From Galbibacter pacificus (lineage in GTDB: Bacteria; Bacteroidota; Bacteroidia; Flavobacteriales; Flavobacteriaceae), in NCBI RefSeq assembly GCF_029603165.1, contig NZ_JAQSVC010000003.1, positions 186,001 to 250,000 on the forward strand: DNA of 64,000 nucleotides. Reading direction: 5' to 3'. Made by a program: the position numbers and the translations under genes. The number at the start of each line of letters is the position of its first letter. The stretch's first letter is position 1. The notes under the pieces were generated by a model. That model saw nothing but the letters and a program-made list of their open reading frames with translations, was not told where the DNA came from and searched no databases. Of this stretch, positions 8,560 to 17,234 are shown piece by piece.

Positions 8560-10845
8560 CTAAATTGCTTTTTGTTTTTTTTCTTTCTCTTGGGCATCTA
8601 CCACTGCCACCGCAGCCATGTTTACAATTTCTTCTACTCCTGCCCCTAATTGTAGAATATGGACAGGTTTTTTCATTCCCAATAGAATAGGGCCAATAGA
8701 ATCGGCCTGATTAAGCTCCTTCATTAGTTTATAGGTGATGTTGGCCGAATCCAGATTTGGGAAAATAAGTGTGTTTACCTTCTTTCCTGCCAATTTTGAA
8801 AAAGGAAACTTACTTTGAAGCATTTCTTTGTTCAGTGCAAAATCAGATTGCAGTTCCCCATCCACAATAATATCGGGATAATGACGGTGCAGATATGCTA
8901 CGGCATCTCCTACCTTAGTAGCCTTTTCGTCTTTTGAAGATCCAAAATTTGCGTATGAAAGCATTGCAATAACTGGCTCGATACCAAACATTTTTGCAGC
9001 AGTAGCAGTCATCTGCGCAATTTTGGCAAGTTCTTTGGCCGTTGGGTCTATATTAATGGACGTATCAGACAAAAACATGGGGCCGCGTTCGGTTATCATG
9101 AGGTTCATGGCCGCTACTTTTGTTACACCACTTGCCTTACCTATAAGTTCCAACATAGGCCTAACTACAGTTGGGTAAGCCCTTGAATATCCCGAAATCA
9201 GGCAATCTGCATCGCCTTCGTTAACCATCATGGCCGCAAAATAGTTGCGTTCCCTCATTTTTTTCTGGGCATCATATAATGTTACACCGTGCCGTTTTCT
9301 GGCTTGCCAGTATTTTTCGGCGTATTGATTTTTCCTCTCATTGCAATCGTCATTTTTGGTATCGATAATGGTAACATCGGCTTCAAAATCGATTTCGTTC
9401 ATCAACTCGATTATGGTTTCCCTATGGCCTAAAAGTATCGGCTCTGCAATGCCTTCTTCCAGAACTATTTGAGCCGCTTTGAGGATGTCTAAATGGTCTG
9501 CCTCTGCAAATACCACTTTTTTAGGGTTGGTTTTTGCCCGGCTGTGCAGTAATCGTACTAATTTATTATCGTTTCCTAAACGTTGTAATAACTCTTCTTC
9601 ATATTTCCCCCAATCTTCAATGGGTGCTTTTGCCACACCACTTTCTATGGCTGCTTTTGCTACTGCCGGGGGTACGGCCGCAATTAATCTAGGGTCGAAC
9701 GGTTTTGGTATAATATATTCCCTTCCAAAGTTTAATTTGGTTTCGCCATAAGCAATGTTCACTTGTTCGGGAACGGCTTCTTTGGCCAATTCTGCCAAGG
9801 CTTTTACAGCAGCCATTTTCATGGCTTCGTTTATTTTTGTGGCGCGCACATCCAGAGCGCCCCTAAAAATAAACGGAAAACCTAACACATTATTTACCTG
9901 GTTGGGATGATCGGACCTTCCCGTGGCCATAATAATGTCCTTGCGGGTTTTCATGGCCAGCTCGTAATCTATTTCCGGATCTGGATTTGCCATCGCAAAA
10001 ACTATTGGGTTTTTGGCCATGGATTCGAGCATTTTTGGCGATACAATATTTGCTATTGACAAGCCAATGAACACATCGGCATTTTTCATAGCTTCTTCCA
10101 GTGTATCTATTTTCCTATCGGAAGCAAATTCCAATTTCTCTTTTGAAAGATTTTCGCGATCTTTGCGAATTACACCTTTACTGTCGAGCATTACAATATT
10201 TTCGGCTTTTGCACCAAATGCTTTATATAAACGTGTACATGAAACTGCCGCGGCACCGGCACCGCTGATAACAATTTTTACTTTTTCAATTTTCTTTTTG
10301 GTCAGTTCCAGTGCATTTAAAAGGGCCGCAGCAGAAATGATGGCGGTTCCATGTTGATCGTCGTGCATCACCGGAATGTCCAGTTCTTCTTTCAATCTGC
10401 GCTCAATTTCAAAAGCTTCTGGGGCTTTAATATCTTCTAAGTTGATTCCTCCAAAAGTTGGTGCTATGGTTTTTACCGTTTCAATAAATTTATCTACGTC
10501 CTTGGTATCGAGTTCAATATCTATTCCATCGATATCGGCAAAAATCTTAAACAATAGACCCTTTCCTTCCATTACTGGCTTGGAGGCTTCTGGACCTATA
10601 TCACCAAGCCCTAAAACAGCTGTTCCATTGGTAATTACCGCCACCAAGTTACCCTTCGTGGTGTATTTATATACATTATCTGTATCTTTTGCTATTTCCA
10701 GGCAAGGTTCTGCCACACCGGGCGAATATGCCAATGCCAAATCGCGTTGGGTGGAATAGCGTTTGGTTGGAACAATCTTTATCTTTCCGGGCTGTGGTTT
10801 TGCATGATATACTAAGGCTTCCCTTCTTCGGCTTTCCTTACTCAT
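8560..10845 (-). CDS. maeB: NADP-dependent malic enzyme with C-terminal phosphotransacetylase-like domain
   Basis: About 761 residues. The N-terminal malic enzyme domain (roughly 1-400) contains 'ALAYSPGVAEPC', 'PVMHDDQHGTAI', the Rossmann segment 'IVISGAGAAAVSCTRLY' and 'FAMANPDPEI'. The C-terminal domain (roughly 420-755) resembles phosphate acetyltransferase ('LLHSRAKTNPKKVVFAEAD', 'CLISGYSRAYPTVVRP'). This fusion is the MaeB class: it decarboxylates malate to pyruvate and forms NADPH, with the PTA-like part serving as a regulatory and oligomerisation domain. The ATG at 10845 (MSKESRRREALVYH) fits the family better than an in-frame start at 10878 that adds 11 polar residues. It is a stand-alone gene between ruvA and queG. 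Confidence 0.95.
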   Translation of the reverse strand: MSKESRRREALVYHAKPQPGKIKIVPTKRYSTQRDLALAYSPGVAEPCLEIAKDTDNVYKYTTKGNLVAVITNGTAVLGLGDIGPEASKPVMEGKGLLFKIFADIDGIDIELDTKDVDKFIETVKTIAPTFGGINLEDIKAPEAFEIERRLKEELDIPVMHDDQHGTAIISAAALLNALELTKKKIEKVKIVISGAGAAAVSCTRLYKAFGAKAENIVMLDSKGVIRKDRENLSKEKLEFASDRKIDTLEEAMKNADVFIGLSIANIVSPKMLESMAKNPIVFAMANPDPEIDYELAMKTRKDIIMATGRSDHPNQVNNVLGFPFIFRGALDVRATKINEAMKMAAVKALAELAKEAVPEQVNIAYGETKLNFGREYIIPKPFDPRLIAAVPPAVAKAAIESGVAKAPIEDWGKYEEELLQRLGNDNKLVRLLHSRAKTNPKKVVFAEADHLDILKAAQIVLEEGIAEPILLGHRETIIELMNEIDFEADVTIIDTKNDDCNERKNQYAEKYWQARKRHGVTLYDAQKKMRERNYFAAMMVNEGDADCLISGYSRAYPTVVRPMLELIGKASGVTKVAAMNLMITERGPMFLSDTSINIDPTAKELAKIAQMTATAAKMFGIEPVIAMLSYANFGSSKDEKATKVGDAVAYLHRHYPDIIVDGELQSDFALNKEMLQSKFPFSKLAGKKVNTLIFPNLDSANITYKLMKELNQADSIGPILLGMKKPVHILQLGAGVEEIVNMAAVAVVDAQEKEKKQKAI

Positions 10846-11068
10846 ATTTTTGTTTTTTCTATTGGAACTTTCAAACATTCATATATAAAATTAGGTCTCA
10901 AAAAATCATTCAATGAAACTTTATAAATAAACTACAAAGGTATAAGAATCTTGCTCTAATAGGATATCTGGAAGGTGAAATGTTTTTTGTTTTTTTATAT
11001 GGCATGGAGCCCAGCACAAGCAATTGAAACATATTTACATTACCCCTAATAAGAAACGATTAAAAGTT

Positions 11069-12016
11069 TTAGTTTGAATTTAGCGGCTTGCCGGCTTTCA
11101 AGAACTCAAGATTTCGCTTTAAACCAGAAAATTTAGTGCGCTTGACTGCCGATTTTTTAAATATTCCGCTAAAAACTTCTTGTGTGATTTCTTCCCAGTC
11201 CTTTTTGGTCATGGAAAGCAACTCCGGATGTGGGCTAAAAAGCGGTTCATTATGCGGTTTGGAAAATCGGTTCCATGGGCATACGTCTTGGCAAACGTCG
11301 CAGCCAAACATCCAATTATCGAGCTTTCCGGAGAACTCATTTGGTATTTGATCTTTTAGTTCAATGGTAAAATACGAAATGCACTTACTGCCATTTACCA
11401 CATAGGGTTCTGTAATTGCTTCGGTGGGGCAGGCGTCAATACATGCGGTACAGCTCCCGCAATGATCGGTTACGGGCATGTCGTACTCCAATTCTATATC
11501 AACAATCAACTCGGCAATAAAGAAAAAAGAACCTACTTGTTTGGATAGCAAATTACTGTTTTTCCCAATCCATCCCAGACCGCTTTTGGCAGCCCAGGCC
11601 TTATCGAGTACCGGTGCCGAATCTACAAAAGCCCTTCCTCCAACTTCTCCTATTTCTTCTTGCATAAATTGTAGCAGCCGCTTCAACTTGTCTTTAATTA
11701 CAAAATGATAATCGGTTCCGTAGGCGTATTTTGAAATTTTAGGGGCATTGGAGTCTTTTTGTGTTTCTGCCGGGAAATAATTCAGTAATAATGAAATAAC
11801 CGATTTTGAGCCTTCAACCAGTTTTCTCGGGTCCAATCTTTTGTCAAAATGGTTTTCCATATAATGCATTTCCCCGTGCATGTTATTATGGAGCCATTCT
11901 TCAAGTCTCGGTGCTTCTTCTTCCAGAAAATCGGCTTTAGAGATTCCACATGACAAAAAACCGAGGTGTTTAGCTTCGGTTTTTATAAGTTGTGTGTATG
12001 TTTCTTTTCTCGCCAT
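11069..12016 (-). CDS. queG: Epoxyqueuosine reductase
   Basis: 315 residues, normal for QueG, the cobalamin-dependent iron-sulfur enzyme that reduces epoxyqueuosine to queuosine in tRNA. Two [4Fe-4S] motifs are visible: Cys186, 189, 192 and 196 in '[12 protein letters not shown]', and Cys239, 242 and 246 in 'CDVCQDVCP'. The conserved '[21 protein letters not shown]' region includes Asp132, expected to be catalytic, but the segment is quoted from homology memory rather than tested. The ATG overlaps the stop codon of ruvB by one base (TAATG), indicating translational coupling. Confidence 0.96.
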   Translation of the reverse strand: MARKETYTQLIKTEAKHLGFLSCGISKADFLEEEAPRLEEWLHNNMHGEMHYMENHFDKRLDPRKLVEGSKSVISLLLNYFPAETQKDSNAPKISKYAYGTDYHFVIKDKLKRLLQFMQEEIGEVGGRAFVDSAPVLDKAWAAKSGLGWIGKNSNLLSKQVGSFFFIAELIVDIELEYDMPVTDHCGSCTACIDACPTEAITEPYVVNGSKCISYFTIELKDQIPNEFSGKLDNWMFGCDVCQDVCPWNRFSKPHNEPLFSPHPELLSMTKKDWEEITQEVFSGIFKKSAVKRTKFSGLKRNLEFLKAGKPLNSN

Positions 12017-13038
12017 TAAAACAAACCTCCTTGAACCCCTCCTTTGTTTCTTCCCAAGTGTTTATAAGCCAGTTCGGTTACTTCCCTACCTCGCGGGGTC
12101 CGCATAATAAAACCTTGCTGAATCAAAAAGGGCTCGTATACTTCTTCTATGGTTTCTGCACTTTCCGACACCGCTGTTGCCAACGTGGTAATCCCCACAG
12201 GGCCACCCTTAAATTTATCGATAATGGTCGTGAGAATTTTATTGTCCATTTCATCCAAGCCAAAAGCATCTACATTCAGCGCCTTCAACCCAAATCGGGA
12301 TATTTCCATATCGATGTTTCCATTTCCCTTGATCTGTGCAAAATCACGAATCCTGCGCAATAGCGCATTAGCAATACGTGGTGTACCGCGGCTACGACCG
12401 GCAATTTCAATAGCGGCTTCCATAGAGATGGGGACCTTTAAAATTTGTGCGCTCCGCTGAACAATATCCGCTAACAGTTCGGTTGTATAATATTGCAAAC
12501 GGCTACTAATGCCAAACCGTGCCCGCATAGGGGCTGTTAACAAACCTGAACGCGTGGTGGCCCCAATTAATGTAAACGGGTTAAGGTTAATCTGTACGGT
12601 ACGTGCATTAGGGCCACTCTCAATCATGATATCTATTTTATAATCTTCCATGGCCGAATACAAATATTCTTCTACAATGGGGCTCAATCTATGAATTTCA
12701 TCAATAAAAAGTACGTCGCGTTCTTCTAAATTGGTAAGCAGTCCCGCCAAGTCGCCCGGTTTGTCCAGTACCGGGCCAGAGGTTACTTTTATGCCAACAC
12801 CCAGTTCGTTGGCCAGGATATTCGCCAAAGTGGTCTTTCCCAGGCCCGGCGGACCATGAAACAAGGTATGGTCTAGGGCCTCCGACCTTAAATTGGCCGC
12901 TTGGACAAATACAATTAAGTTTTCCAGCACCTGCTCCTGGCCTGCAAAATCATTAAAGCTCAAAGGCCTCAACGCTTTTTCGATATCTACTTCTTCAGGT
13001 GAGAAATGTTCGCCTGTTGGGTCTAAATATTCATTCAT
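12016..13038 (-). CDS. ruvB: Holliday junction branch migration helicase RuvB
   Basis: 340 residues, the normal length. RuvB is the AAA+ hexameric motor that drives branch migration together with RuvA. Walker A is 'GPPGLGKTT' (62-70) and Walker B is '[10 protein letters not shown]' with Asp113 and Glu114. Sensor 1 is in '[11 protein letters not shown]', and the C-terminal winged helix ends with '[17 protein letters not shown]'. The ATG at 13038 has no good competitor. It is the first gene of a ruvB-queG pair and its stop overlaps the queG start. Confidence 0.98.
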   Translation of the reverse strand: MNEYLDPTGEHFSPEEVDIEKALRPLSFNDFAGQEQVLENLIVFVQAANLRSEALDHTLFHGPPGLGKTTLANILANELGVGIKVTSGPVLDKPGDLAGLLTNLEERDVLFIDEIHRLSPIVEEYLYSAMEDYKIDIMIESGPNARTVQINLNPFTLIGATTRSGLLTAPMRARFGISSRLQYYTTELLADIVQRSAQILKVPISMEAAIEIAGRSRGTPRIANALLRRIRDFAQIKGNGNIDMEISRFGLKALNVDAFGLDEMDNKILTTIIDKFKGGPVGITTLATAVSESAETIEEVYEPFLIQQGFIMRTPRGREVTELAYKHLGRNKGGVQGGLF

Positions 13039-13173
13039 AGATTACAAAGATAAAATAAAAGCAACTATCAACGACGAATGCACCTGCAAGTTATAAATTG
13101 GTTAAAATCCATCCTTTCTCTTTTAAAATTTGTAATTTGTTTCTCCTAAAAATGGCATTAAATCCTTCATTAA

Positions 13174-15432
13174 ATGAAAACTACAGAATACACTACAAAC
13201 GTTTTAAAATACATTCCTTTTTTATATGTTATTTGGTCGGATGACCTTGTTTCTCCTTCCGAGGTATCCATTTTTAAAAAAGGGCTGGACAAAGATACAC
13301 TATCACAAGACGAAAAACGTTCGCTAACAAGCTGGATCGATGCCAATAACCCTTCGGATGAAATTATGGTAACCTGGAAGAAAATGATTGATGAAGCCGA
13401 AGTAAAACTTGTGGAAAGCGATCCATACCCGCTCACCTATTTTAGCATGCGGATGGCTTTAAACAGCCAAAGTGTTAAAAATGTGGATGAAAGCCTAAAG
13501 TTTATTGAAATTAACTTGGGCATCCAGCCAAACCATTACCACCATTTATTCAACGTAAAGATAGAGGCCGTAAGTTCGTCTTCTTTTTATTCAGCTAAAG
13601 AAATTGACATCTTGTTCAAAGGGACTTATGCTAAAGAGGTGGACCGGTTTAGAAAGAAAATAAGCAGCGACACTTTTCATTGGAATATTATAAGGGACAA
13701 AGACATTTTTAGGACCAAGGTGCTCGCACAGGTCGAAAACTTGGCAAAAGAAGGATATGGTGCCATGGCCTATGGTCCAGAATATGGCGGGATTGGCAAC
13801 ATGCCGGCCTATGCCAGTGTTTTTGAAAATTTAATGTATGTTGACGGGAGCCTTACCATAAAATTTGGTGTACAATTTGGGCTCTTTGGCGGGAGCATCT
13901 ATAACCTCGGAACAAAAAAGCATCACGACAGCTATTTAACAAAAGCCGGAAATGCTACACTTTTGGGCTGTTTCGCCATGACCGAGACCCGTCATGGCTC
14001 GAATGTACGCGGAGTAAAAACCACCGCAACTTATGTTAAGGAAACCGACAGTATTGTAATAGACACCCCCGGAAAAGACGATAACAAAGAATATATTGGC
14101 AATGCACTACACGCTACCATGGCAACCGTTTTTGCACAACTTATTGTAGATGGCACCAATCATGGCGTGCATGCTATTTTAGTTCCTGTCCGGGATAAAA
14201 AAGGAGCCTTAATGCCGGGAGTACGTATTGAAGACAATGGGTATAAACTTGGCTTGAATGGCGTTGACAATGGGAAAATATGGTTTAGCAACGTTGCCGT
14301 GCCAAGGGAAAATTTATTGAACAAGTTTGGAGACATTAATGAAAATGGCGTATACACTTCTCCTATTGAAAATCCCAACAAACGCTTTTTTACCATGCTC
14401 GGCACTTTGGTAGGCGGAAGAATCTGTGTAGCCAAGGGCGCCCTGAGCGGCGCTAAAAAAGCATTGGCCATTGCCGTTAAATATGCATTGAGAAGAAGGC
14501 AATTTAACAGCAGCGAAAAGCTTCAGGAAGATTTAATCATGGATTACCCAACGCATCAGCTAAGGCTTATTAAACCAATTGCAAAAACATATGTATACCA
14601 TTTTGCCTTGGCCAAACTGATAGAAGATTATTCTGTATCAAATGAAAACGAACGAAGGGAAATAGAGACCCAGGCCGCAGCACTTAAGGCCGGGATAACA
14701 TGGTTTTCCAATCAAACCATTCAGGAATGCAGGGAAGCTTGTGGCGGAAAAGGATATTTGCTTGAAAACAAAATCGCCAACATAAAAGGCGATGTCGATA
14801 TTTTTACCACTTTTGAAGGAGACAACACTGTACTGATACAATTGGCGGCCAAGGGGCTTTTAACCGATTTTAAGACCGAATTTAACAGTGACAGTTTCAT
14901 GGATGTTTTAAAATATGTTGGAGCGCAATTATCCGATCGATTGACTACCTTCAACCCCATATTTACTAATAAAACTGACAAAGAGCATCTATTCGACCCC
15001 GAATTTCATAAAGAGGCATTGGAATACAGAAGGCGGAGACTCACTTTTTCTGCGGCTTCCAGAATACAGAAATACATTAAAAAGGGCATGCCGTCTTATC
15101 AGGCTTTCCTAAAAGTACAAACGCATCTGGTTGCACTTGGAGGTGCTTATGCAGAAGAATTGTGTTATTTAGGGTTCAACAATTTTGCCGATACGATAGA
15201 AGATGAAAAAAACCGATTTTTGTTCAAGAAAATCGGGGCCCTGTTTGCTTTAAGCGAGATTCAAGAAAACGCAAGTTGGTATTTGGAACGGGGGTATATA
15301 AGCGGCAATAAGTCCAAAGCCATAAGAAAACGTGTGGAACGCCTGTGCACGGAATTAAGGCCCCATGTAAACACGTTGGTAGATGGCTATGGAATTCCGG
15401 AGCACTGTATTGACACACCCATTACAGAATAA
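13174..15432 (+). CDS. Acyl-CoA oxidase/dehydrogenase-like flavoenzyme
   Basis: 752 residues, longer than a typical acyl-CoA dehydrogenase (about 380) and similar to the long acyl-CoA oxidase-like proteins of Bacteroidota. An N-terminal segment of about 110 residues ('YVIWSDDLVSPSEVSIFKKG') precedes the core. The core has the FAD/acyl-CoA segments 'GYGAMAYGPEYGGIGNM', 'GCFAMTETRHGSNVRG' and 'RREIETQAAALKAGITWF', then 'ECREACGGKGYL' and 'TFEGDNTVL', all typical of this superfamily. The C-terminus resembles the ACOX C-terminal domain. It should catalyse alpha-beta desaturation of acyl-CoA in beta-oxidation; oxidase versus dehydrogenase cannot be decided. The gene stands alone and ends in a bidirectional terminator. 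Confidence 0.88.
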   Translation: MKTTEYTTNVLKYIPFLYVIWSDDLVSPSEVSIFKKGLDKDTLSQDEKRSLTSWIDANNPSDEIMVTWKKMIDEAEVKLVESDPYPLTYFSMRMALNSQSVKNVDESLKFIEINLGIQPNHYHHLFNVKIEAVSSSSFYSAKEIDILFKGTYAKEVDRFRKKISSDTFHWNIIRDKDIFRTKVLAQVENLAKEGYGAMAYGPEYGGIGNMPAYASVFENLMYVDGSLTIKFGVQFGLFGGSIYNLGTKKHHDSYLTKAGNATLLGCFAMTETRHGSNVRGVKTTATYVKETDSIVIDTPGKDDNKEYIGNALHATMATVFAQLIVDGTNHGVHAILVPVRDKKGALMPGVRIEDNGYKLGLNGVDNGKIWFSNVAVPRENLLNKFGDINENGVYTSPIENPNKRFFTMLGTLVGGRICVAKGALSGAKKALAIAVKYALRRRQFNSSEKLQEDLIMDYPTHQLRLIKPIAKTYVYHFALAKLIEDYSVSNENERREIETQAAALKAGITWFSNQTIQECREACGGKGYLLENKIANIKGDVDIFTTFEGDNTVLIQLAAKGLLTDFKTEFNSDSFMDVLKYVGAQLSDRLTTFNPIFTNKTDKEHLFDPEFHKEALEYRRRRLTFSAASRIQKYIKKGMPSYQAFLKVQTHLVALGGAYAEELCYLGFNNFADTIEDEKNRFLFKKIGALFALSEIQENASWYLERGYISGNKSKAIRKRVERLCTELRPHVNTLVDGYGIPEHCIDTPITE

Positions 15433-15436
15433 AAAA

Positions 15437-15466
15437 AAGAGGTAACATTACTTTTACCTCTCTTTA
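15437..15466. terminator. Bidirectional terminator between convergent genes
   Basis: The stem AGAGGTAA (15438-15445) pairs with TTACCTCT (15454-15461). It is preceded by an A-run and followed by CTTT, so it can serve the acyl-CoA oxidase-like gene on the plus strand and the DUF3332 gene on the minus strand. Confidence 0.75.
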
Positions 15467-15486
15467 AAATTATATGGTATGAATAT

Positions 15487-16074
15487 TTATTCTTCTGATA
15501 AAGCAAGCATAGCATCGCTATAATCGCAAGCTATCTTTTCTTTTAAGTAAGCAACCGCTTCATCTCTTGGCATTGTTGGGTCTATTTGTACTTTTTCTCC
15601 GTTAGGAAGGTTTACCACATAGAAACCATCTTTAAAAGAAGCCAGTTCGATAACCTCGCCGTTTGGCTTAATTGCACTCCACGATTTTTGGTCCGGCTTG
15701 TATACCAAGTCTACTTTCTCCCCTTTTCTAGGACCTGCTATAATGGCTATTTGCATTCTGTTTTTAGTTGCCGTCATTTTATAAGTGTTTCCATCTTTTT
15801 CGACAACCTGGGTCTCTTTTTCACCTTCTTTCATTGCAATTGGGTTGGAGCCCGTCCAAAACTCAATGACGTTGAAAATGATTAAATCTCCCAACATGAA
15901 TATTTCATAAACCGGTACGATCCACAATGCCCAAAAAACAAGGTTGTTCACAAACTTGTTTCCCGAAATCCCCTGATTCCAGTCTTTTAAACCATTAAAA
16001 GCACTAAAAGAACCTAAACAGCTTGAGCATAGTATGGACATAGCTAATGCCCCTGAAATGACAACTTTTTTCAT
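15487..16074 (-). CDS. DUF3332-family lipoprotein
   Basis: 195 residues. The N-terminus 'MKKVVISGALAMSILCSSCL' is a lipoprotein signal with the acylated Cys probably at 19. It is followed by 'GSFSAFNGLKDWNQG', a hydrophobic stretch ('LVFWALWIVPVYEIFMLGD') and 'IEFWTGSNPIAM', which is the recognisable DUF3332 arrangement. The C-terminal half is soluble and beta-rich, with a final helical part. Function is not known; the name rests on my memory of the family pattern. It is a single gene between convergent and tandem neighbours, with no clear operon partner. Confidence 0.75.
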   Translation of the reverse strand: MKKVVISGALAMSILCSSCLGSFSAFNGLKDWNQGISGNKFVNNLVFWALWIVPVYEIFMLGDLIIFNVIEFWTGSNPIAMKEGEKETQVVEKDGNTYKMTATKNRMQIAIIAGPRKGEKVDLVYKPDQKSWSAIKPNGEVIELASFKDGFYVVNLPNGEKVQIDPTMPRDEAVAYLKEKIACDYSDAMLALSEE

Positions 16075-16140
16075 GATATAAATATTTGATTAATTAGTAT
16101 GCCTAAGATATTAATTAAATTACAAAAAATCCTGTTTTTT

Positions 16141-17145
16141 TTATAGTAATTTACCTATATCAAAGAAGAAAAAGTTCTTTTCAGTATTCATAGCTACAAA
16201 TAATCCATTTCTAAAAACGCTATTTAATGGTTCTGTAACCACCTCGCAGCCATCAGTTTCTTTTGTAGTTAAATTCAATTCCTTTACAAACTCCAAAGTG
16301 CTTTTATTAAATATATTGAAAGAATTTTTTTGCTGATTGGAAACTATAATATAATCGGTGCTATGTACGTTATTTGCTACAGCAATACCTTCAATATCAT
16401 CAACAAAAAACTCCCCGCCAAAACAAGCCAGTTCTTTATTTCCCTTGGATGGGTCTGCATAATACTTTCTAATACATTTTCCTTCGTCCGAATAATATAC
16501 TATTCCTTCCTCATCATCCACAGCAATAGCCTCGATTTCTTTTTTCCCGCTAAAAGCTCCAAATTCCCTTACCAGTTTGGTTTTTACACCTGTACTGTCC
16601 GCCAATAACTCATATTGATACAGATACCCGTCCAACGGCCCGGATTTTCTTCCAACAATGGCATACATTTTCCCTTCTGGGGAATGGTACAAGCTAATCC
16701 CCATGGGTAAATTTTGATCTTGTGCGGTTGCATCTTCAAAAACATCGAAACCACCATTGTCCAATGGTTTCATGTCGGGAACCGAAAACAGGCGTATTTG
16801 TTGCTTTTCCCTTTCGGTAAAAGCCAAAATATCTGTTGTTACCGAGTCGTTAAGCTTAAAACCGTAGCGTATGTCCACATTGTTTGGACGTTTAAGGTCC
16901 CGTATTGTTTTGTTTTCAATAATTTTTCCCTCCAGGTCGAAAGCATAAATAGCTCCATCGGTATCTTTGTCGGTACCAAAGACAATGCTTTTTGAAGGAT
17001 CCTTTTTATTTACCCAGATTGCCGGATCATCGGTATCGTGTTTTACCTTTTCGGTAATTACATCGGGGGTTATAATAGGCAGGTCGTTCTTTTTGCATCC
17101 TATTGCTGCTCCTAAAATAACATATAGGTAAAGTAGTTTTTTCAT
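16141..17145 (-). CDS. Beta-propeller phytase, lipoprotein
   Basis: 334 residues, close to the usual length of beta-propeller phytases, Ca-dependent enzymes that remove phosphate from myo-inositol hexakisphosphate. Two family motifs are present: 'DTDDPAIW' near residue 38 (consensus D-A-A/T-D-D-P-A-x-W) and 'NNVDIRY' near residue 88. The repeating blades 'GAIYAFDLEGK', 'EAIAVDDEEGIVYYSDE' and 'DDIEGIAVANN' are visible. The N-terminus 'MKKLLYLYVILGAAIGCKKN' is a lipoprotein signal with Cys17, so the enzyme is membrane-anchored, perhaps on the surface. It lies 89 bases after a TonB-dependent receptor gene, a pairing reported for such phytases in other bacteria, suggesting uptake of phytate or its products. 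Confidence 0.92.
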   Translation of the reverse strand: MKKLLYLYVILGAAIGCKKNDLPIITPDVITEKVKHDTDDPAIWVNKKDPSKSIVFGTDKDTDGAIYAFDLEGKIIENKTIRDLKRPNNVDIRYGFKLNDSVTTDILAFTEREKQQIRLFSVPDMKPLDNGGFDVFEDATAQDQNLPMGISLYHSPEGKMYAIVGRKSGPLDGYLYQYELLADSTGVKTKLVREFGAFSGKKEIEAIAVDDEEGIVYYSDEGKCIRKYYADPSKGNKELACFGGEFFVDDIEGIAVANNVHSTDYIIVSNQQKNSFNIFNKSTLEFVKELNLTTKETDGCEVVTEPLNSVFRNGLFVAMNTEKNFFFFDIGKLL

Positions 17146-17170
17146 TCTGAATTATTTTTTTATGGAAAGA

Positions 17171-17212
17171 AGCAATTCCATTTTGGTGGAATTAAAATCT
17201 TTTGGAATTGCT
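17171..17212. repeat. Inverted repeat between receptor and phytase genes
   Basis: The 10-base arms AGCAATTCCA (17171-17180) and TGGAATTGCT (17203-17212) match exactly, with a 22-base loop. They lie in the 89-base gap between the TonB-receptor stop and the phytase start. A transcript hairpin here could lower downstream expression or protect the mRNA end. It lacks a clear T-run, so it is not an obvious terminator. Confidence 0.45.
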
Positions 17213-17234
17213 CCTTCAATTTATATTTTATGAT